This document shows, in pieces, positions 43,458 to 51,994 of a stretch of 64,000 nucleotides of DNA (position 1 is the stretch's first letter; each line of letters begins with the position of its first letter). The DNA comes from Streptomyces triticagri. Lineage in GTDB: Bacteria; Actinomycetota; Actinomycetes; Streptomycetales; Streptomycetaceae. Below the pieces are notes generated by a model that was not told where the DNA came from, made no database searches, and saw only the letters and a list, made by a program, of their open reading frames with translations. The stretch lies in assembly GCF_003429565.1 (NCBI RefSeq), contig NZ_QUAK01000234.1, forward strand, positions 106,969 through 170,968. Direction: 5' to 3'. The position numbers and the translations under genes were made by a program.

Positions 43458-43611
43458 CAGGGCTCCTCTGTCTGCGGACGGCGGCTGCCGCCGCTGAACG
43501 GAAGCGCGGGCGCACGGGGACGGCGGAGCCTGCGCGAGTGCGGATGGATCCGGTGGGGCGGATCAGGGGTGGCGGGTCAGGTGCGGTGGATCCGGGGTTG
43601 TCGAATCCGAA

Positions 43612-43667
43612 GCGGTGGATCCAGAGCGGTGGATCCGGAGCGGTGGACCCTGCGCCGTGGATCAGAC
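43612..43667. repeat. 14-bp tandem repeats over the 3' end of the Mop gene
   Basis: Four adjoining 14-base units of the form GCGGTGGATCCNGA occur at 43612, 43626, 43640 and 43654. The last one covers the stop codon of the Mop-domain gene. Degenerate copies extend left to about 43541 (for example 43583). The array fills the 204-base gap before modA. Confidence 0.7.
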
Positions 43668-44060
43668 GCGGTCGATATGCACGTTGGTCGACTTCACGCG
43701 GGCGGTGGCCTGCATGCCGACCTCGAGGCCGAGCTCTTCGACGGCCTCGCGGGTGAGCAGGGAGACCAGACGGTGCGGGCCCGCCTGGATCTCCACCTGG
43801 GCGGCGACATCGCCGAGCTTGACGGCGGTGACGATGCCCGGGAAGGCATTGCGGGCCGAGGTGTAGGACGCGTCTTCGTCCTCGCCGTTGCCTGCCTGGC
43901 CGATCTCGATCGAGAAGGCCGCCAGATCACGGCCGTCGACGAGCCGGCGCCCGTTCTCGTCCCGGTGCGTCTTGACCCGCCCCGCGTCGGCCCAGCGTCG
44001 TGCGGTGTCCGGACTGACGCCGAGCAGCCGCGCTGCCTGACCGATCGTGTAGGACTGCAT
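43662..44060 (-). CDS. Molybdenum-responsive HTH-TOBE (Mop) protein
   Basis: This 132-residue protein couples an excisionase/MerR-type helix-turn-helix (YTIGQAARLLGVSPDTARRW, residues 1-60) to a single Mop/TOBE domain (ARNAFPGIVTAVKLGDVAAQ to TARVKSTNVHIDRV). It is likely a molybdate sensor that regulates the adjacent uptake genes, or a molybdate buffer. It differs from ModE, which has two TOBE domains. The ribosome site before the ATG is weak, so a leaderless or coupled start is possible. Confidence 0.85.
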   Translation of the reverse strand: MQSYTIGQAARLLGVSPDTARRWADAGRVKTHRDENGRRLVDGRDLAAFSIEIGQAGNGEDEDASYTSARNAFPGIVTAVKLGDVAAQVEIQAGPHRLVSLLTREAVEELGLEVGMQATARVKSTNVHIDRV

Positions 44061-44206
44061 GTGCGCCAAGGTATGCGCTTTTTCCTTGCATCTACAACTT
44101 GTCAGCGGAATCTCCATCGCGGATGCCGTCGAGCCTGGAGGAACGCCCAAGGTGCCCGAGGTTCCCACCTGTCCGTGAGTGACGATGCGTACGCGGTGCG
44201 CAACGG

Positions 44207-44653
44207 TCAGGGGTGTGCGGCTCGTCCCGCGGACCCGAGCCTGATCCATCGGACGGCGCTGATGTAGCGGGCCCCGCAGACGTCGGTCGGGACCACCAAC
44301 TGGCTCCCGCACGCGTCGAGTTCACGTCCGTCCAGCTCGGTGGCCAGCAGTACCGGCGCGTTCCCGAAGTCCTCGTCGATCTCGGCCCAGGACAGTACGG
44401 TGCCGTGCCCGTCCTCGCCCGTGACCTCCAGGAGGAACCGGGAGCGGTCCTTGCGCCGCGCCGCGTCGAAACCCGGACCGGCCGCCAGGATCACCTCGCG
44501 CAGCAGCGGCCCACGGAAGACATGGTGCCGCGGACCGCTGCTCGCGCAGTCGAACGTCACCTCGGCCTCGCGTGCGGGCCAGCCCCTGCGCAGATCGGCG
44601 ACGGTGAGCGTCACCTGCCGGTCGACCGCGCCCACCACCACGAATCGGGTCAT
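44207..44653 (-). CDS. Small molybdopterin-binding-domain protein (sulfite oxidase-like fold)
   Basis: This 148-residue protein looks like a single molybdopterin-dependent oxidoreductase domain. VTFDCASSGPRHHVFRGPLL holds a Cys in the place of the Moco ligand, and SQLVVPTDVCGARYISAVRW is the closing family motif. It is much shorter than sulfite oxidase and has no dimerisation domain or signal peptide. Location with molybdate uptake genes supports a Moco link. It may be an accessory or substrate-limited enzyme. Confidence 0.72.
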   Translation of the reverse strand: MTRFVVVGAVDRQVTLTVADLRRGWPAREAEVTFDCASSGPRHHVFRGPLLREVILAAGPGFDAARRKDRSRFLLEVTGEDGHGTVLSWAEIDEDFGNAPVLLATELDGRELDACGSQLVVPTDVCGARYISAVRWIRLGSAGRAAHP

Positions 44654-44839
44654 CCCCGCCCCCTTCGCTCCTGCCTCGCGCCCACTCCGGTCCCCGAGCC
44701 GTACATCACGATCCGAGGATGACAGGCGAAAGGGGCGGGGAACATGGCGCATCCGAACCGAGTCCGAGAAGCAGGCTGGCAACTGCCGCCCGATCGGCCC
44801 GGCGTCCGGCAAGCCCCGACCCGTACGCCACAATGTGCG

Positions 44840-44995
44840 CACGAGGCGACGGGGACCAGGAAGCCGGTGTGAATCCGGCGCGGTCCCGCCACTGTGACCG
44901 GGAAGCGACCCTCCGGCATGCCACTGTCCGCGACCGCGGGCGGGAAGGCGGCGGCGAGCGACGATCCGGGAGCCAGGAGACTGACCCGTCGCCGG
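44840..44995 (+). ncRNA. Cobalamin riboswitch
   Basis: The conserved B12 aptamer core is present: GCCGGTGTGAATCCGGC, then CCCGCCACTGTGA, and the B12 box GGGAGCCAGGAGACTGACCC. Outer arms GGCGACGG (44845-44852) and CCGTCGCC (44986-44993) close it. It ends about 40 bases before a GTG start whose ribosome site is GAAAGGA, so B12 could shut off translation of the ABC transporter that follows. The 44654-44839 part of this 382-base gap shows nothing else I can support. Confidence 0.92.
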
Positions 44996-45035
44996 TCCGA
45001 CGTCAGGGGCGAGGAAACCCCGGAAAGGATCGACC

Positions 45036-46595
45036 GTGGCGACGCATGCCCGGACAGCACCCGGCCGCCCGCAACCCACCCGACGGGGCGTACTGGCCGC
45101 CGGCGGCGCCCTGGCCGCGGCCTCGACGGGCCTGCTGAGCGGCTGCGGCGACGGCAGTGACGGCGGGGGAGGCGAAGCGCCCTTCCGCGCCGCCTTCACC
45201 TCCGGCGGATCGCAGGAGACCCTCGACCCGCACGTCGCGCCGAACTTCGTCGACCAGGCACGCGCCAAGGCCCTCTACGACACCCTCGGCACCTACGCGG
45301 ACGACATGTCCGTACGCAAGCGGCTCGCCGAATCGTGGGAGAGCAACGCCGCCGGCACCCGATGGCACATACGGCTGCGGCAGGCGGAGTTCCACGACGG
45401 GACCCCGGTCACCGCCGAGGACGTCCTGTACAGCTACCGCCGCGCCGCCGACCCCGACACCGGATCGCCGTCCCAAGTACTGCTCTCCGCCATCGACTTC
45501 ACCGCCAGCCGGGCCGACGGCAAGCGGTCCCTCGTCCTTGTCCTCGAGGCGCCGAACTTCGAGTTCCCCACCGTCTTCGCCGGCCCGGGCACCGAGATCA
45601 TCCCGGACGGGACGACGGACTTCCGCAAGCCGGTCGGCTCCGGACCCTTCACCCATGTGTCGTTCACCCCCGGCGGTACGGCTCGCTACCGGAGCTGGGC
45701 GGACCACTGGGACGGTGCCCCGCACATCGCCGAACTCGAGATCGTCCCCGCGAACGAGGAGTCGGCCCGCCTGAACGCCCTGCTGTCCGGGCAGGTGCAC
45801 TACGCCGCCGACATGGCCGGAGCCTCCGTCGAGCGGCTGCGGAAGGCCGAGTCCGCACGCCTGCTGACCTCGAAGCGGGCCACCGCACAGCAGCTTCTGC
45901 TGCGTACCGGCCGCAAGCCCTTCGACGACCCGCGCCTGGTACGAGCCGTCCAACTGGGCATCGACCGCGCCGCGTTGGTACGGATCGCCCTTGCCGGACA
46001 CGGCGAGGTCGGCAACGACCTGTTCGGGACGGGCCTGCGCGGTTATCCGGGCGGACTCGAGCCGCGCGAACGCGATGTGGCCGAGGCGCGGAAGCTGGTG
46101 AAACAGGCCGGTGCGGAAGGCCTGCACATCACCGTCCAGACCAGCGCGGTGGATGCCGCGTGGCAGCCGGCCGCCGATCTGATGGCACGCCAACTCCGCG
46201 AGATCGGGCTCCGGTTGACGGCCAACACCCGGGCGGCCAGCACCTACTTCAGCGAGATCAGGACCAAGGGCGTCGCCGCCTTCAACACCACCTCCACGCT
46301 GCCCGTGTCGGACTTCCTGCAGCAGCGCGTGCGTGGTGGAGCCGCCCGGAACCAGACCGGATACCGCTCGGAGAAGTTCGACCGACTCCTCGACCGGGCC
46401 CGAACCACCCGCGACGAGCAGGACCGCCTCGCCCTGCTCGCCCGCGCACAGAAGATCGCGCGGGACGAATCGGGGCTGCTGGTGTGGGCGTTCTCCGATG
46501 CCGTCGACGCCATCGGCCGCACGGTGCGCGGTCTGCGCGCCGCACCGCCCAACTCGCACGACTGGGCCCGCTTCGACCGGGTCCGCATCGACTGA
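45036..46595 (+). CDS. B12-regulated ABC transporter binding lipoprotein (family 5)
   Basis: This 519-residue protein is an extracellular binding protein of the peptide/opine/nickel class. It has a Tat-type lipoprotein signal (TRRGVLAAGG, lipobox LLSGC, Cys37). QETLDPHVAPNFVDQARAKA and GTPVTAEDVLYSYRRAADPD are family landmarks. Control by the cobalamin riboswitch suggests the cargo is cobalt, a cobalt chelate or a corrinoid part rather than a peptide. It is followed by two permeases and a double ATPase. Confidence 0.87.
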   Translation: MATHARTAPGRPQPTRRGVLAAGGALAAASTGLLSGCGDGSDGGGGEAPFRAAFTSGGSQETLDPHVAPNFVDQARAKALYDTLGTYADDMSVRKRLAESWESNAAGTRWHIRLRQAEFHDGTPVTAEDVLYSYRRAADPDTGSPSQVLLSAIDFTASRADGKRSLVLVLEAPNFEFPTVFAGPGTEIIPDGTTDFRKPVGSGPFTHVSFTPGGTARYRSWADHWDGAPHIAELEIVPANEESARLNALLSGQVHYAADMAGASVERLRKAESARLLTSKRATAQQLLLRTGRKPFDDPRLVRAVQLGIDRAALVRIALAGHGEVGNDLFGTGLRGYPGGLEPRERDVAEARKLVKQAGAEGLHITVQTSAVDAAWQPAADLMARQLREIGLRLTANTRAASTYFSEIRTKGVAAFNTTSTLPVSDFLQQRVRGGAARNQTGYRSEKFDRLLDRARTTRDEQDRLALLARAQKIARDESGLLVWAFSDAVDAIGRTVRGLRAAPPNSHDWARFDRVRID

Positions 46596-46596
46596 C

Positions 46597-47544
46597 GTGC
46601 GCGGATACGTGCTGCGGCGCACGCTGCTCGCCGTCGTCCAGTGTCTGGTGGTGCTGGTCGCCGTGTTCGCCGTGGGCTCCCTGCTCCCCGGCGACACGGC
46701 AGACGTCCTGCGCGGCGAGCTCGGCACGCCGGAACAAGTGGCCGCCCTGCGAAGCCGGTTGGGCCTCGACGAACCCGCCTGGCCGCGGTTCGTGCACTGG
46801 CTCGGCGGCCTGGCCACCGGTGACCTCGGCACCTCGCTCACGACCGGAGTGCCGGTCGGCGACGATCTGGGGCGCCGCGTCGGCGTGACGCTGCTGCTCG
46901 GCGTGCCGGCACTGCTCCTCGTCACCCTCCTGGCGCCGCTGCTCGGTACCGTGTGCGGTCTGCGCGAGGGCAGCCGCGCCGACCGGGCGATGAACGCGAC
47001 CGCCGTACTGCTGCACGCCGTACCGGAGTTCGTGCTCGCCCTGCTGCTTGTCGCGTCCGTGTCGCTGGCCGCGGGGCTGCTGCCGGCCACGGCGATCGGC
47101 ATGGACACCGGCGCGCTGCTTGCGCAGCCGAGCGTGCTCGTCCTGCCCGTCGTCGTCCTCACCGCCCGCCACCTCTGCGACCTGGCCAGGCAGATCCGCG
47201 TCTCAGTCGCGGCCGAACGGCACGGGCCGGTCGCCGAACATCTGCGCCTCCTGGGGCTCCGCGAACGCACGGTCGTCCTGCGCCACGTCCTGCCGAACGC
47301 CCTGGGGCCCGCGGCCCAGCAGTACGCGCGCTGTGTGGAAGGGCTGCTCGGCGGCGCGGTCCTGGTGGAGGCCGTCTTCGGGTTCCGCGGTCTGGGCGGC
47401 GGCTTCGTGGAGGCGGTGGAGAACCGCGATCTGCCCGAAGTCCAGGCGTACGCCCTGCTGTTCACCGGCACCGCGGTCGTCGTCAACCTGCTCGGAGACC
47501 TGGTCGCGTACCGTCTCGCGCCGCGGCGGGAGGTCTCCGCATGA
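46597..47544 (+). CDS. ABC transporter permease (DppB/NikB type)
   Basis: This 315-residue inner-membrane protein is the first permease. It starts with YVLRRTLLAVVQCLVVLVAV, the typical first span, and has LGLDEPAWPRFVHWLGGLAT after it. The coupling motif lies near ERTVVLRHVLPNALGPAAQQ. It starts 1 base after the binding-protein stop. Specificity cannot be read from the permease. Confidence 0.86.
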   Translation: MRGYVLRRTLLAVVQCLVVLVAVFAVGSLLPGDTADVLRGELGTPEQVAALRSRLGLDEPAWPRFVHWLGGLATGDLGTSLTTGVPVGDDLGRRVGVTLLLGVPALLLVTLLAPLLGTVCGLREGSRADRAMNATAVLLHAVPEFVLALLLVASVSLAAGLLPATAIGMDTGALLAQPSVLVLPVVVLTARHLCDLARQIRVSVAAERHGPVAEHLRLLGLRERTVVLRHVLPNALGPAAQQYARCVEGLLGGAVLVEAVFGFRGLGGGFVEAVENRDLPEVQAYALLFTGTAVVVNLLGDLVAYRLAPRREVSA

Positions 47545-48416
47545 GCGGGCGGGACGGCGGCGTGGGCCGGGCGGCCGCCACCCCTGCGCGCCGTACTCGC
47601 GGTCGGCACCCATGGGTCGCTCTGCTGCTCCTCGCGGTACCCGTCTGTGCGGCGGTCGTCGGCCCGTGGGTGGCAGGCGACACGGCCCCGGGCGCCGGAG
47701 CCCTTCCGTCGCAGCCGCCCGGTGCCGGACACCCGCTCGGCACCGATGTACTGGGCCGTGACGTACTGGCCCTGGTGCTGCACGGCGGTGCATCGGTCCT
47801 GGCGAGTGCGCTGGGTGCGCTCCTGATCGGAGCGGCCGCGGGGGTGCCGCTCGGCCTGCTCGCGGCCGGACCGCGCCGCGGGGTCGACGAGGCCGTGATG
47901 CGCACCCTCGACATCCTGCTCGCCTTCCCCGGACTGCTGGTCCTGCTGACGCTCGCGGCCACCGGGCACCGCGACCCGTACTGGCTGGTGGCGGTCGCCG
48001 GACTGCTGCAGGTGCCGGCCGTGGCGCGGCTCGTCCGCGGCGCCGCCCTCGCACCCGGCACCCGTACGGCGGTCGAAGCGCTGCGGATGCAGGGACACGG
48101 CTGGGCATACATCCACCTCCGGCATCTGGCACGGCAGTTGGCCGCCCCGCTGGCCACCGACCTGGCCGGGCGCTTCGCCGTCGTCCTCTACCTCCTCGCC
48201 TCCGCGAACTTCCTCGGCCTCGGGCTTCCCGACTCCTCCCCGGACTGGGCCGTACTGATCGAGCGCAACAGCGACGCCCTGTTCACCCAGCCCGCCGCGG
48301 TGCTCGCTCCGGCCGGACTGCTCACGGCGCTGTGCGTGGGCGGCAATCTGCTCGTGGACCGGGCCCTGCGAAGACGGCGGGTACGAGAGCCTGCACAGCA
48401 GAGGGGGAGCCGGTGA
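47541..48416 (+). CDS. ABC transporter permease (DppC/NikC type)
   Basis: This 291-residue inner-membrane protein is the second permease. HPLGTDVLGRDVLALVLHGG is the hallmark of the DppC/OppC group. About six spans are seen. Its ATG overlaps the previous stop by four bases, so expression is coupled. Confidence 0.87.
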   Translation: MSGRDGGVGRAAATPARRTRGRHPWVALLLLAVPVCAAVVGPWVAGDTAPGAGALPSQPPGAGHPLGTDVLGRDVLALVLHGGASVLASALGALLIGAAAGVPLGLLAAGPRRGVDEAVMRTLDILLAFPGLLVLLTLAATGHRDPYWLVAVAGLLQVPAVARLVRGAALAPGTRTAVEALRMQGHGWAYIHLRHLARQLAAPLATDLAGRFAVVLYLLASANFLGLGLPDSSPDWAVLIERNSDALFTQPAAVLAPAGLLTALCVGGNLLVDRALRRRRVREPAQQRGSR

Positions 48417-50017
48417 CCACTCCAGTGCCCGAACTCCTGGACGTACCCGAGATCTCCGCGTACGCCGAAGGGGCGCCGCGACCACTCCTGGACCGGGTCG
48501 GAATCACCGTGCGACCCCGAGCCGTGGTCGCCGTCGTGGGTCCGTCCGGGAGCGGCAAGACCACCCTGGGCCTCGCCGCGCTCGGCGCCGCACGCAGCGG
48601 CATCGAACTCGACGGACAGGTCCTCCTGCAGGGCATGGATCTGCTGCGGCTGCCGCCTGCCGCGCGCGCCCGCGGCCGGGCGGGGCGGGCGGCCCATCTG
48701 CCCCAGCATCCGGAGACGGTGCTCGATCCGGTGCGCCGCGTCGGCAGTGCGCTGACCGAACTGGCCGGCCTCGGGCAGGACGGGCGCGCCCGGCGCAGGG
48801 CGGCAGCCGAGCGGGCGCTGACCCTGGCCGGCCTCGACCGGCACGTCCTGCGCCGCCTCCCGCACCAGCTCTCCGGAGGGCAGCAGCAGCGTGTCGCCCT
48901 CGCCACCGCCCTGGCCACCGGGGCGCGGCTGCTGGTGCTCGACGAGCCGACCAGTGGACTCGACACGGCGCTCGCGCAAGAACTCGCCGGGACACTGCGG
49001 ACGCTCGCGGACACGGGGACGGGAGTGCTGCTGCTCAGCCACGACCTGCCGTTCGTGCGCGCCACGTCCGACCGGGTCGTCGTCCTCGAACGCGGACGCG
49101 CGGTGGACGCGGGGCCGACCGCGGATGTCCTCGGCGCCGACGGCGGCGCACGCTCGGGCCGGGTGGTCCGTCCGCGGGCCACCCGTGAACTGCTCACGGC
49201 AGAAGTCGAATTGGGACGCTGCGCACCCCCGGACGAGCCCGCCCCGGTCACAAAAACGGCGGGGGCAGGGGTCACCGCTCACCATGTCACCGTGCGCCGC
49301 CGCTCCGGCGATCCGCTCACCGGACCGCTGTCGATGGCGTTCCCGCCCGGCAGCAGCACCGCACTGCTGGGCGCCTCGGGCTCGGGAAAGACCACCTTCG
49401 CCCGGGTGCTGGCCGGGGTGACCCGGCCCACCTCGGGCGAAGTGCGCTGCGACGGCGTGATACTGCCCCCGCGCATCGACCGCCGGACGGCCGGTCAGCG
49501 CCGGCTCGTACAGTACGTGCACCAGAGCAGCGCCGACTCCTTCGAGACGCACCGCCCGGTCCTGGTCCAACTCGCCGACACCGGAAGACTGTTGAGACGA
49601 CTCGACACCGAGACGGCGACCGCCGAGGCGATCGACGTCGCCCGTGTGCTCGGCCTCGACGACCGGACGCTGCTGCGCACCCCGGACCGGCTCTCCGGCG
49701 GCCAGCTGCAACGCTGCGCACTGGTAAGGGCCCTGACGGCCCGTCCGGCGCTCCTGGTCTGCGACGAGGTGACCTCGGCCCTCGACACGGTGTCCCGCCG
49801 GCGGGTCGTCACCGCACTGCCCGAACTGTTGGCGCCCGCGGGGACGGCCTTGCTGTTCCTCAGCCACGACCTGCCCGCCGTACGGGCATTGACCACCGAG
49901 GCCGTGCTTCTCGACGCGGGGCGCCGCATACGGAGCGGGCCGGTCGACGCCGTGCTGCCGACCGACCAGCGCGGCGTACACCGGCCCGCCCCGCTCGGCG
50001 TCAGACGAACGACCTGA
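48413..50017 (+). CDS. Double ABC ATPase (fused DppD-DppF type)
   Basis: This 534-residue protein carries two nucleotide-binding domains. First: GPSGSGKTT, LSGGQQQRVALATAL, LLVLDEPTSGLD. Second: GASGSGKTT, LSGGQLQRCALVRAL, LLVCDEVTSALD, where Glu is kept in the Walker B. Peptide and nickel importers normally use two separate ATPases; this is a fusion. The first domain has lost part of the usual Q-loop context (PQHPETVLDPVRRVG is present). The GTG overlaps the previous stop (GTGA). Its stop overlaps the aminotransferase tail by 17 bases. Confidence 0.87.
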   Translation: MTTPVPELLDVPEISAYAEGAPRPLLDRVGITVRPRAVVAVVGPSGSGKTTLGLAALGAARSGIELDGQVLLQGMDLLRLPPAARARGRAGRAAHLPQHPETVLDPVRRVGSALTELAGLGQDGRARRRAAAERALTLAGLDRHVLRRLPHQLSGGQQQRVALATALATGARLLVLDEPTSGLDTALAQELAGTLRTLADTGTGVLLLSHDLPFVRATSDRVVVLERGRAVDAGPTADVLGADGGARSGRVVRPRATRELLTAEVELGRCAPPDEPAPVTKTAGAGVTAHHVTVRRRSGDPLTGPLSMAFPPGSSTALLGASGSGKTTFARVLAGVTRPTSGEVRCDGVILPPRIDRRTAGQRRLVQYVHQSSADSFETHRPVLVQLADTGRLLRRLDTETATAEAIDVARVLGLDDRTLLRTPDRLSGGQLQRCALVRALTARPALLVCDEVTSALDTVSRRRVVTALPELLAPAGTALLFLSHDLPAVRALTTEAVLLDAGRRIRSGPVDAVLPTDQRGVHRPAPLGVRRTT

Positions 50018-51200
50018 GACCGTCGAGGAGCCGCTCCACCTCACCGGCCGTGTTGTACGGCGCGAGCCCGATCCGCAGCGCCGGATCCTCCAACTTCAGT
50101 GCCGTGAACGGCTCGTAGGCATAGAAGGATCCGGCGGGTGCGACGACGTCCCGGGCGGCCAGATGGCGCTGTGCGTCCCGGGCGTCGTGCCCGGCGAGCG
50201 ACAGCAGGGTGGTGGGGGTGCGGTCGGCCGCCCTCGAGTGCACGGTGACGGAATCGCCGAGGGCTGCGAGCCCGGTGTCCAGGGCGGTCCGCAGCGTCTC
50301 CTCATGCGCGTGCAGCGCGTCGAAGGACCGGGCGAGGCGTGTCCGGCGCGGGCCCGACGCGGCCGGTACGAGCGAGGCGAGGAAGTCCACCGCGGCAGTG
50401 GCGCCGGCCAGGATCTCGTACGGCAGCGTGCCGAACTCGAATCGCTCGGGCACCGTGTCGGGCGACGGCAGCAGCTTGTCCGGGCGGATCCTCTCGAGGA
50501 GTTCGGGCGCCGCCCCGAGCACACCGCAGTGCGGCCCGAAGAACTTGTACGGCGAGCACACGAACAGGTCGGCTCCCAGGGCCGGTACGTCGACCAGCCG
50601 GTGCGCGGCGTAGTGCACCCCGTCCACATGGACCAGGGCACCGACGTCGTGCGCACGGTCGGCGATCTCGCGCAGCGGGGGAATGGTGCCCAGTACGTTC
50701 GAGGCGGCGGTCACCGCGACGAGGCGCGTCCGTGAGCTCAATATCCTTGCGTAGGAATCGAGTTGAAGCTCGCCGGTCGCGCGGTCGAGGTCGATCCAGC
50801 GGACCGTCGCGCCGCTTGACCGCGCCGCCTGCACCCAGGGGCGGACATTGCAGTCGTGGTCGAGGCGGCTGAGGACGATCTCGTCCCCCGGTCGCCAGTC
50901 CTTGGCCAGATGCCGGGCGAAGTCGTAGGTGAGCTGGGTGGCGCTGCGCCCGTGCACGATGCCGTCGGCGGGCAGCCGGAGCAGATCGGCGTACGCGGCC
51001 CGGAAGTCGGTGACGGCTGCCTCGGCATTGAGCTCGGACGCGCTGACCAGGCCACGGTTGGACAGTGGGCCGGTCATCGTCGAGGCGATGGCCTCGGCGA
51101 CGGGACGCGGGGTCTGGGTCCCGCCCGGGCCGTCGAAGAAGGCGAGTCCGGACTCCAGGGCGGGAAAGTGCGCCCGCAGGGCGCCGGTGTCGAGGGTCAT
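50001..51200 (-). CDS. Cysteine desulfurase-like class V aminotransferase
   Basis: This 399-residue PLP enzyme has the class V fold: ALESGLAFFDGPGGTQTPRP, VLSRLDHDCNVRPWVQAA, LVHVDGVHYAAH and the Schiff-base Lys in CSPYKFFGPHCG. It matches a branch called cysteine desulfurase-like. The catalytic loop Cys of true SufS/NifS is not evident. It is followed (upstream on its strand) by an XRE/DUF2975 pair with a 4-base overlap. Substrate unknown. Confidence 0.82.
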   Translation of the reverse strand: MTLDTGALRAHFPALESGLAFFDGPGGTQTPRPVAEAIASTMTGPLSNRGLVSASELNAEAAVTDFRAAYADLLRLPADGIVHGRSATQLTYDFARHLAKDWRPGDEIVLSRLDHDCNVRPWVQAARSSGATVRWIDLDRATGELQLDSYARILSSRTRLVAVTAASNVLGTIPPLREIADRAHDVGALVHVDGVHYAAHRLVDVPALGADLFVCSPYKFFGPHCGVLGAAPELLERIRPDKLLPSPDTVPERFEFGTLPYEILAGATAAVDFLASLVPAASGPRRTRLARSFDALHAHEETLRTALDTGLAALGDSVTVHSRAADRTPTTLLSLAGHDARDAQRHLAARDVVAPAGSFYAYEPFTALKLEDPALRIGLAPYNTAGEVERLLDGLRSFV

Positions 51201-51421
51201 GAAGGATCCGTCCCGTCGTCGGGCACCCAGCGCAGGATGTCGCCGGGCTGGCAGCGCAGAGTGCTGCAGATGGCATCGAGGGTGGTGAACCGTACGGCCT
51301 TGGCCCGGCCGTTCTTGAGCACCGCGATATTGGCCGGGGTGATGCCCACCGCCTGGGCGAATTCGCCCACGGACAGCTTGTGGCGGGCGAGTTGGACGTC
51401 GAGGTCGACGATGATCGCCAT
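51197..51421 (-). CDS. Small XRE-family regulator (YozG-like)
   Basis: This 74-residue protein is almost only a helix-turn-helix: LARHKLSVGEFAQAVGITPA, then NIAVLKNGRAKAVRFTTLDA and CQPGDILRW. Such proteins are usually paired with DUF2975 membrane proteins, as here. It overlaps both neighbours by four bases (ATGA), so all three genes form one coupled unit. Confidence 0.88.
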   Translation of the reverse strand: MAIIVDLDVQLARHKLSVGEFAQAVGITPANIAVLKNGRAKAVRFTTLDAICSTLRCQPGDILRWVPDDGTDPS

Positions 51422-51918
51422 CAGACGACCTCGGCCATCTCGGTCTGCAGGGTCGTCGCCTTGCGCAGCAGCCCCCGCAGCACGGCGAGGAGCATCGCGA
51501 ACGCGGCGCCCACCACGGTGCAGGCGGCGGTCGCGCCGAGTGCGCTGAGCACATCCATGCCGTCGTCGGGAGAGGGGATCTCCACGATGGCCAGGTGGAG
51601 GGTCGCGCCCAGCGAGAGCAGGGTGGCCACGATCGACGACGCCATGATGACGTCGACCCAGCGGAAGGCCCGCTCGGTGAAGATCGCGTCCCGGTCGACC
51701 ATGTCGAGCAGGATCCAGAGGGCGACGAGGGCGACCTGGACGCAGACGACACCGAGGATCGCCAGAGTCGCGTACGGGGCGGCGTAGGGCGCGTACGGCG
51801 GGAAGCGGTCGACTTCGTCGGCGGCGGTCGTCGGGATGACGACGGCCTGACCGAAGACGCCGAACAGGACCGCGACTGCGATGCCGGCGCGGAGCACGGC
51901 GACGAGAAGCTGATGCAT
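51421..51918 (-). CDS. DUF2975-family membrane protein
   Basis: This 165-residue protein has four membrane segments (residues about 5-30, 45-72, 85-110 and 125-150). The pattern RDAIFTERAFRWVDVIMASS is typical of DUF2975. The family is found with a small XRE regulator that may act on it or control its expression. Function unknown. Confidence 0.82.
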   Translation of the reverse strand: MHQLLVAVLRAGIAVAVLFGVFGQAVVIPTTAADEVDRFPPYAPYAAPYATLAILGVVCVQVALVALWILLDMVDRDAIFTERAFRWVDVIMASSIVATLLSLGATLHLAIVEIPSPDDGMDVLSALGATAACTVVGAAFAMLLAVLRGLLRKATTLQTEMAEVV

Positions 51919-51925
51919 GGATCGA

Positions 51926-51939
51926 GTATCGATAGATAC
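51926..51939. promoter_or_regulatory. GTATC/GATAC dyad in the DUF2975 promoter
   Basis: GTATCGATAGATAC has 5-base arms and sits 8 bases upstream of the DUF2975 start, overlapping any -10 element. It is AT-rich for this region and could be where the small XRE protein binds. Confidence 0.4.
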
Positions 51940-51994
51940 CGATCGGAAATCAATCGACTCGGCGAATCCGGTGGCCCGGCACCCCGCGATGGCC

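Noticed and set aside
43541..43667. Iteron-like origin of replication
   Set aside because: No replication gene is near and the repeats overlap the end of a Mop gene.
45003..48485. Very long open frame on the minus strand opposite the B12-regulated transporter
   Set aside because: It is a third-position GC artefact. The plus strand there encodes clear ABC transporter proteins with coupled starts and ribosome sites.
50001..51200. A third component of the B12-controlled transporter
   Set aside because: The aminotransferase is on the opposite strand and converges on the operon, so it is not part of it.
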